NCBI GenBank assembly: GCA_036346395.1
Contig: CM070604.1
Location: forward strand, 44,481,662-44,545,661
DNA length: 64,000 bases
Source: Hsuehochloa calcarea
Taxonomy: Eukaryota > Streptophyta > Magnoliopsida > Poales > Poaceae
Direction of reading: 5' to 3'
This document shows, piece by piece, positions 56,628 to 64,000 of this stretch. Position 1 is the stretch's first letter, and each line of letters opens with the position of its first letter. The notes below the pieces were generated by a model. That model saw only the letters and a program-made list of their open reading frames with translations. It was not told the origin of the DNA and searched no databases. The translations under genes and the position numbers were made by a program.

Positions 56628-57840
56628 GGTTGCGGCCACGGGAAAGCACATACAGTTGTAATATGTGATTGCCAATGCTTTGAAATATCACTTTGATTTG
56701 TAAAAAACTAAGTGTTATGATATTTTGGTTAATACTATGTAATATCAGTGTGATTTGTCGTAATTGTGATAGTAATGTCAAATTCACATTCGTTTCCTTC
56801 CATAATATGCAGTAAAAAATATTTATTACCCTTGAATGGTAAGTGGTGACATATTACCACCTACATTTAAATATGAATATCAACCATTGGATCTTCCAAA
56901 ATGGATGGCCTAAAATAAGTTTGGTGTACCTTGAAAAATTCATTGAAATTATTAGCTGATAAGAAAACAACACGCAGTGCATGTACATAAGATGTTATGC
57001 AAGAAGTGATACTCAGTCAAGTGAAGTGCTTTGATAGATTGATTTGTTTCTTCTTGTGATAGCATTTATATTAGCATAAAATTAACCAGGTCATTTCTTT
57101 TTTTAAGCGAGTTTATCATATTCCTAACGTGCTTATATCAACAAAGAAATGCATGATTTTGCTTACAAGACTCTATTCAAGAGTGTAGTTGTTGATCTCC
57201 TTTATCCATGATAGTGGTCTAATTTCGTATACATATTTGTAAATTTTTGCACTCTTTTTTTCTTCAGCACTTGGCCTCTCACTCCCGCCCTTACGTTTCC
57301 TACTGGAAGTGGAAGAAGCTGGGTGTGTGTTTGCTGGACAACAATGTTGATTTTCTCTTCCTTACCAAGTTGTGGGAGGAAGAAGGTAGTAGGACCTTCA
57401 CGTACTTGGCCACGGTGCGCGCTCCAAGGTTGCCAGCCGACCCCATGACAATCACAGGGGCATAGACGAAGGTGCTTGTCCCTCTATCTTCTCCCTCCCC
57501 TATTTTAATCGTACGCTACCTTTTGTTAACTTCCCCTTTTTGTTCACATTTTCACGTTCTTAACTTTTTGTTACTAGGAAATTTACTCCATCGACCGAAG
57601 GTAAAGTGCGAGGTAAGAAACCAGAAATACATTAGAGTCCACAGACAGAAGCACGTTACACTTGGTCACATGGCATGATGGTTCGGCTAATTACTTTAGT
57701 CATCCTCGCTACTACTACGTTACACTACGACACAAGCATTCAGACCATGTAAGTATACATACTTTTAGGAGATAATAATAACATGGCGGGTAGGACGGGG
57801 GACTACTACGGAATGGCCTGACCTACTGCGTGGGCTGGGG
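56628..57840. other. Region between MULE and PMD relics
   Basis: Mostly AT-rich with no convincing gene. A frame at 57247-57465 starts near a TTCTTCAG acceptor and reads YVSYWKWKKLGVCLLDNN. I do not recognise it; it might be a captured exon. Confidence 0.35.
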
Positions 57841-58902
57841 CTATTTGCCTTTCCTTGCGAGCTCGGCGTTGTACTCCTCGCCGGCCGCCTTGGCCTTGGT
57901 CATCATTTCAGATGTAGTGCTGGATCTCCTCGGTACACTGCGATACAAGCACGCGTCACACAGTCCGCGGTACGTCGCGCACAGCATGGTCGGACCCCAA
58001 GCGTAGGGCTGGATCTCCTCCACCGGCTAGTTCGTGAGCTTACGTGCGTACCGAATGTAGTGCTTGTTGATGCTGTCGCCGTGGGACCCTAGGAACATGA
58101 CTTACCCGAACAACGACAGCAGGTAGGCCTCGTCGTGTCTGCTAACAATGTTGTCGCCTGCGTCCTCTGCCATACGCTTGGGCTGCAAGAAGACATGTAC
58201 GTCAGCAAGATTTACAAATGAATTGATGCGAGAGGACAATAGTTACGAATACTTACGTAGAACTGGTAGATCCACCTCAGTGTCGGCCTGTGGGTGCTGC
58301 TGAACTCCCGGTACTTGCTGCCCTGCGGTAGCACATCCTGGAACCTCGCTAGTAACTATGTGTGCCACGTGGTCGGGATGTCGTACGCCGCTAGAGGGAA
58401 GCTAGCGCAGGGCAACCCGGTTAGGAAGGTGACGTCTTGAAGGGTCGATGCCATCTCCTTGCACGGAATCTGCGTCTCTGGCCTCCAATGGTCAACAAGC
58501 ACCGTCAGCAGGCACTGGTTGTATGGAAAACATCTGTACGTACGATGTGGACCTCCCGCACGGTTCTGGTCATCCTCTTACGTCGCTTCAACCATTCTCG
58601 CCAGCAAAAGGAGGCATATCGCCCTCGAACTGCATCGGGTAAGATTACGACCAAACGTTAGTCCACCCGATATAGTCAGGTTGCAAATGAGTATACAAAG
58701 ATCGCAACGACACGTACATCAGAACCCATCGTGGGTCCACCCTCCGTGTCCTTATGGGCGTGCGCAGCCGCAACACGCCAAACTCAATCGTCGCCTCGCC
58801 CTCTTGGGGGAGGGTGGTACTGAGACAGCTACAGTGATGCACGTCAATCACCGGGTCAAGCAACTCGTACGGCCACTGCGTAGCGTGTCCTGGGTCCGCC
58901 AT
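57841..58902 (-). pseudogene. Plant mobile domain (PMD, MAIN-like) relic
   Basis: Starts on minus at 58902 with MADPGHATQWPYELL and continues as GEATIEFGVLRLRTPIRTRR. After frame breaks come a CKEMASTLQDVTFLTGLPCA segment (about 58400-58460), YREFSSTHRPTLRWIYQF (about 58270-58320), SRHDEAYLLSLFG (about 58110) and WGPTMLCATYRGLCDACLYR (about 57950), ending at 57841. This is the order of the plant mobile domain, found in Mutator- and Ty3-associated genes and in the MAIN/MAIL family, some of which act in gene silencing. Stops near 58020, 58110 and 58360 disable it. It converges with the MULE relic, suggesting one former transposon. Confidence 0.72.
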
Positions 58903-59889
58903 ACCTGATAATTCAGTGCATACATTGTAAAGACTACGAAATATGTACATAAGGTAATAAGAAGTAGCATTAATAAAATAACTACAACCACAAATAGAAA
59001 CTAAATTTAAGTTGGGATTATTTTGGTTATACATAGCATATGTAGCAACTCTGGATTTTCTTTACAACTTTAAAATGTGTTATGCTATTTTCCTAGTTTA
59101 AAATTAATTTTTGGTATTAACAATATAATTATCGTGCACAAATGGGAAGCTAAATAAAGCTGAAATTATTTTGATTTCGCTCTACCTACCCTACTTAGCC
59201 ACTCTACATTTTTTATAGATTTGTAATAGGCGTATTCATATTTCTGCAGATTTATCATAAATCGTTCGAGTGCTGGAACATTCATAATATGTGCACTAGA
59301 CTATATGCTGCTCAAATGATGCACTACATAATTGCACAAAAATTATGTAATCTATTGAATTCTATGATGCTATTTTTGTTTGCAAATCGATAAGGTTTTG
59401 ACATAACATACAAAGTTGCAAAAACATACACATGCAAGATGGTCGACCGAATCTGATGCTCTGTCTCTCTCCCTCTCTCATCCGCGACAACTGGTAGAGC
59501 TTCGCTATATTTCTTCTCCCTTTCCTACTCGCTCTTTTGTTTTCTTGAATTAAAATGAGTTTTCTTGAATTAAAATGATATTTTGACTGACTTTTGTGGT
59601 TGGATTCTCACGAGAATATGCGGGAAGGCTGCTTCTCGTTGCAAGTTTATTTTCGAGATAGCTCATTGCAAGAAGCAGAATCTGGTGGTTTTGAGAATCG
59701 GGGTGTTTGGTATGGATCCACGAGAATCGACTGAGAAGCAGGGAGTATAAGTTGTACCAAACAGGGCTTTAAAAAGGCTAAACTTGCATATCATTGACAA
59801 TCTCACTCCAAAAATACCAAATAAAGCAAATGAGAAAGAAAAACATGTATTCACAAGATGCATAAATCATTTTGGGCAAACAGGTAAAA
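58903..59889. other. AT-rich region, no gene
   Basis: No open frame of note. A hairpin-like block near 59610-59680 pairs CTGCTTCTCGTTGCAAG with TTGCAAGAAGCAG. This and the repeat at 59704-59763 may be parts of a decayed MITE. Confidence 0.35.
59704..59763. repeat. Small inverted repeat, TGTTTGGTA ends
   Basis: TGTTTGGTA (59704-59712) and TACCAAACA (59755-59763) are perfect inverted repeats. TTTGGTA-type ends flanked by AGGGC-like words are frequent in hAT-type MITEs of grasses. No duplication could be paired, so the call stays weak. Confidence 0.35.
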
Positions 59890-61836
59890 TAGTTTTTTCA
59901 ATACTAATACTTTACCCCTTTTTTATGTAAGCTCAAAATCTTTAATAAGTTTTTCACAAAGAGAAAAACTCGCCCCTTACACAAAGGTTCATATTGGCAT
60001 TTTTTTTCTTCTCATTTGACACACAAATGATTCTTTTCTATCTTGTCATCTTTTTGAGATATATCCATCCAAAACTCATGATAACTTCAACCTCTTTCCT
60101 TTGACTATTATTTACAACTAAATTCTCCCTCTTTGATGTTAAGCACCAAAAATGTATGCATGTGGATCATACTTGAAGGATAATATTTAAACATCTCTAG
60201 TAGAAAACATATATCGACAAGACTTGAAATTGCAAAGTGCTTGAACTTCTCTTGCAAAGATCCTCAAAGAAAGCATTCGAAGAGAAGAGGGAAAGAAAGA
60301 ATCCACTTGTACACGAAGAGTACTTGAGCTTGGTCAAAAGAAGTATAATCGGCAAGGAATGAAATTAGATACCACTTTAAATGAATAAGATGATATCATG
60401 AAAAGATGAATGTCATAGCGAGGTCAAGATTATCAAGAGAAACTATCACTTTTAGAAATAATACCATTTTTATGATAAAAACATCACAATGCGATCAAAA
60501 TAGCATATGGAGTTAAGAAAGTACTTGATGGTAACGAGCGAATATAACAAGGATCAACTTGACCAAAGGATGCAGCTAAAGTATGTTTAAAATTGAATGG
60601 AATGAAATGTCTATCTTGTCAGAGAAATCGGTAGTACTGACGTACAAATGGCGGTAGTACCGAGATGCAGAAGTACCGCCTTTCAATGGCCGTTAGTACC
60701 GCAAACCGGTCGTACCTTTGTTAAGCCGTCGGTAGTTCCGATTTTTCTGGAACTTCAAGGATAGAACTTGGAATTGATAAATAAACAAATGATCCTTAGT
60801 TTCGCACTCAAATAAATATCATTCAGGATCAATATGCATTGAAGAGACTAAAGAGTATTTAAGAACATAGTTTTTATGAATTAAGCTTTTGTTTTGGCAA
60901 ATGAAATTTATTTTGATGAAACTTCTTCAAATGAGCAAAACTAAGCATATGAAGGAATTTAAAGCATCCAATTTCATATATGAGTCATGAATACCATGGT
61001 GGACCTATTTATGTGAATAAAATTGGCTTAAATGACACTCACATAAGTGCTAAATTGTAACCATTTAGGTCAAAATAGTATTTTGGATGAGTTTTAAAAT
61101 AAAATAACTTTTACTGAGTTGGCTTTTTGGAAATCTTTTGAATACCAAAAAGGTTTAGAATAGCCAACTCTAGGTTATTCCTTTTGGTATGGTTTTCAAA
61201 TTCCTTTTAGAATAGATTTTACTAAAAAATCTAGTTTATATCAAAAACAAGATACTATAATTTTGGATTTTGGTTAGAAACTCTTTTTCACTTAAAATAT
61301 GTTTTTCTTGAGCCAAAATCTTTGGTAAACCTTTAAATAGCATTTGTATACATTTTGCAACTAGTTTTTCAAAGGATTACTAATAGTTATGAATTTTTTG
61401 ACGTTAGGCTAAAAGACTCAATTTTGAAAATTATTACTAGCACTTAATTTATTTGGGCACAATTAGGGATGTGATATACATGATTATGAATAACATTCCT
61501 CCTTAATGTGCCACTTACCATCTTGCTCAAGAATAACATCTTGCTCAAGATTTTAATAATGAAGTCTTTGAACAAGAGCAAGTATGCCCTTTTGAATAGA
61601 ATTTTTATGGAATGCAACCTACACAAGGTAAAAGTGCTAGATATTTCAATATAAATACTTGTTACCAAAATGACATTGGCTCTTGATATGACTTGACTAT
61701 CCTCAAGCTTGGCTTCAAAATCACATATGGTGGAATCCACCTTTATATGAATAAGCCAAGTCTCCAATGCATCTCCTAGTACCTATTAAGCATTTAAGTA
61801 CTTTATGGTACCAAAACTCGGTTGGGTCTTTGAATG
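59890..61836 (-). other. Element E post-gag spacer, non-coding
   Basis: AT-rich and free of pol. CTCCCTCTTTGATGTTAAG near 60126 resembles the CTCCCCCTTTGACAATGG word in the element B spacer. The stretch at 60620-60745 repeats GGTAGTACCG-type words, like those at the start of the LTR ending at 16530. The left limit of element E is unclear. Confidence 0.4.
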
Positions 61837-61959
61837 TTAGTCATAAGAGATTTGGCACCCAAATAGTCTTAGCAATAATCTTGGGTGAACTAACACATCT
61901 AGCAAACACATTGTCATTTTAAACTTTTCTAAGCAAATAATGATCATTATATATGATTG

Positions 61960-63138
61960 TCTTAGGAGTGATACCTTTGGGACAATCTTTACTAAAATGT
62001 CCCTTCTCCTAGCAATTGTAGCAAGTTTGACATTTTCTTCCATCCTTTGTCTTCTTGTCTTGCTTATTGCCGGCTTGCCTCTTATTTGATGATATTTGCT
62101 TGTCAGTCATCATGTTTGGGCACACCGAGGCAAAATGACTCTTCTCATGACAATCAGAGCACTTGATATTCTTCGTGTGTCTTGCATTGTGTCTTGTCTT
62201 GCTATTCTCCTTTTTCTTTGGAATGAAGTCAATTCCACTCCTATCTTGCATGCATCTTTGCTTGCTCAATATCTCATCGAGAGTGGCCTTCCCTTTGAAG
62301 CTTCTTTCTAAGTCAATTTTCAATTTTGTAACTTGGGCCTTGAGCTTTTTGTTCTCTATAATATTAGTATCACAAGGCATAGAGGAAATAGAAGTATCTA
62401 TTTTTGAGCGACCAGATACATCAAACAAATTATGACAAGAGGTGGATATGCTAGCCTCAGATGAAATGCAAGAGCTAGGAGCTGTACATGACATATCATC
62501 TAGTAAATTATATGTAATGCCTATATCCACCTTAGAACTAGTGACTTACTTGAGGAAAAGATATTCATTTTCTTCTTTTAGCATATCATAATTATTTTGA
62601 AGAAAGATATGCTCTTTGTTTAAAACCTTGGATCTCATCTTCTCTTTCCCAAGATATTCATTAAGCTCTTCTAACATATCCATCAACTCATCATATGAAG
62701 GTTCATCATCATCATTTACCTTCTTATTACCTTTGGCCATAAAGTAATGAAGTGATGTGGAGGAGCTTCTGGATTTTTCATTTTCAGAGCTAGAGGTTGA
62801 GCATTCTTCTCCCGACACCCAATCTTGTATGCAATCATCATTAGTGGAGGCGGACATTCATAATGATCTTAAAGATGGGTCCACATCTTATGAGCGTTCT
62901 TGATATTACATACTTCATTGAACACTTCTACACTCAAAGCACTAAATAAAGCGTTAATTACTTGAGCGTTGAGATGTAAGTATTTTTCTTCCTCAATAGT
63001 TGGAGCAAGAGGATCCAATAGAGGAGAAAAGCCTACATCTACAATCCGCCATATTTTTTTAGCTGATGGCCTTAAAATAACATGACATGCACATTTTCCA
63101 ATGAGCGTATTTTGTGCCATCACATAGAGGTGCTTCAC
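61960..63138 (-). pseudogene. Element E gag relic, internally deleted
   Basis: The N-terminal part (63138-62869) ends in EVFNEVCNIKNAHKMW, the start of the UBN2-type gag core. The rest of that core is missing, and the sequence passes directly into a Ser/acid-rich coiled-coil region (62546-62857, then 62009-62530). A complete knuckle CSDCHEKSHFASVC lies near 62150. A second, CYNC-x-EKGHFSKDC near 61990, is broken by TAG between its second Cys and Glu. No pol follows, so E is non-autonomous or decayed. Confidence 0.75.
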
Positions 63139-63211
63139 TTAGGTGCACTATATCACAAGTCGTCATCCTTTACTCTCTAGACGATTAAGTCTAATAAAAT
63201 GAGAGACCAAA

Positions 63212-63222
63212 CTCTGATACCA
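63212..63222 (-). other. Primer-binding site of element E
   Basis: On minus, TGGTATCAGAG lies two bases after the LTR end CTTACA. It is an initiator Met-tRNA site and proves that the LTR to the right is the 5' LTR. Confidence 0.85.
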
Positions 63223-63224
63223 CT

Positions 63225-64000
63225 TGTAAGATCGGGGAGGCCGACTACAGGGGGGTGAATAGGGTTTTTTTTAAAAATCTTTTGGCTAAAATCGAGTTTT
63301 GTGCGGAATTATAAATCAATTTGGTTTTGCTAAATTAAAACCTAAATCAACTAGTCTTGACTAAGTGCACCAACAATATAAGACTATTGATAATAATAGC
63401 AAACATACAAAGACTATAAGCAATTTAGTTCTTGGAATGTAAATTGCACAAAGTAAAATACAAGAGAAATAAACCACAATGAACATAATGACGTTTTACC
63501 GTGGTGTTTGGAGATTTGCCGGTCTCCTCTAATCCACGTTGAGGTAAGCCCAAACTAATTGGACCGACTACACGAATTAAGCCAAACACCTCAAACCCAC
63601 TAGTGGTAGCTCTTTCCTGCTCCGGGTAGGTGAGCTCCAACATTCACAACACGTCAGGCCTTCTCATAAGCTTCTTGAGAAGATCATCGATCTATATCGC
63701 CTCCACTCCGTCTAGGTGTCGGCAAACACCAAGAGTAATAAGCCAATCCTCTTGCATGACTTTCACCACGTGCAACGAATGCACAAGCTCAAGTGGATAC
63801 AAAATCCACCTCTAGATACAACACGTTCAACTAGAGACATCTTTCCTTCCTCACAAGATGCAACACATGCACAATTGAGAGGAAAACCTCACACTAGCTC
63901 AAGTGAGTGAAATGGAATGCTAAAGATCGTCTCTCAACCGTCCAAGGTGGGTATTTATAGCCCACACATAAAAACTAGCCGTTGGGAGCAGAAATATCCA
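63225..64000 (-). mobile_element. 5' LTR of element E (partial, runs off the window)
   Basis: Plus-strand left end TGTAAGATCGGGG, followed by a CGACTACAGGGGGGTGAATAG block, GGTGTCGGCAAACACCAAGAG, and a TATTTATAG word with AAAACTAGCCGTTGGG near the right edge. Collinear with the split LTR at 10502-16530. The outer end and TSD are beyond 64000. Confidence 0.82.

Noticed and set aside
57247..57465. Possible exon
   Set aside because: There is an acceptor-like TTCTTCAG, but no donor, homologue or continuing frame that I can recognise.

Overview
This window looks like nuclear DNA of a grass (Poaceae), probably from the rice alliance. The evidence is one intron-containing gene with a strongly GC-rich 5' coding end (typical of monocots), BARE-1/Angela/RIRE1-type copia LTRs, chromovirus gypsy elements, a MULE relic and a hAT-like element. 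The genus is an inference, and nothing in the sequence fixes the species. There are no bacterial-type operons, CRISPR arrays, rRNA genes or convincing tRNA genes.

Layout. 1-1194: end of a gypsy-like LTR, then a G-rich imperfect repeat. 1195-8501: a gypsy solo LTR holding a BARE-like solo LTR (5496-8409), which holds a second BARE-like solo LTR (5871-7204); each level has a target-site duplication (TSD). 8515-9529: 5' end of a short-LTR copia element on the minus strand. 9988-10254: last-exon fragment of a probable GRF zinc-finger gene. 10502-16530: another LTR, itself split by two foreign solo LTRs. 16531-20986: 3' end of a chromovirus (integrase, chromodomain, polypurine tract, 3' LTR). 22262-44620: a minus-strand BARE/RIRE1-like copia element C, split by two copia elements of one family: A (25634-33157, plus strand, TSD CATAT) and B (34600-42811, minus strand, TSD AGATC). 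46321-52878: the only apparently functional host gene, a PP2A activator (PTPA). It has one large exon, a 5.35 kb intron and a predicted tiny last exon. 53471-58902: a decayed Mutator-like transposase convergent with a decayed plant-mobile-domain (PMD) gene. 59890-64000: post-gag spacer, gag remnant, primer-binding site and partial 5' LTR of a minus-strand copia element E.

Function. Only PTPA is likely to serve the cell. All transposase and polyprotein reading frames carry stops, frameshifts or large deletions, so each would depend on proteins supplied from elsewhere. The TSDs give a clear order of events: C was present before A and B, and A cut the C gag frame. In the PTPA intron a pol-less LTR element (TSD GTACT) came first and a hAT-like element (8-bp TSD) later landed inside it.

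I did not find a clearly new biochemical system. The most rewarding items are the PTPA intron with its two-level nest and distant last exon, the complementary losses in A and B, the convergent MULE/PMD pair, and a CGGTCGGACC-type palindromic motif repeated in LTRs of unrelated families.
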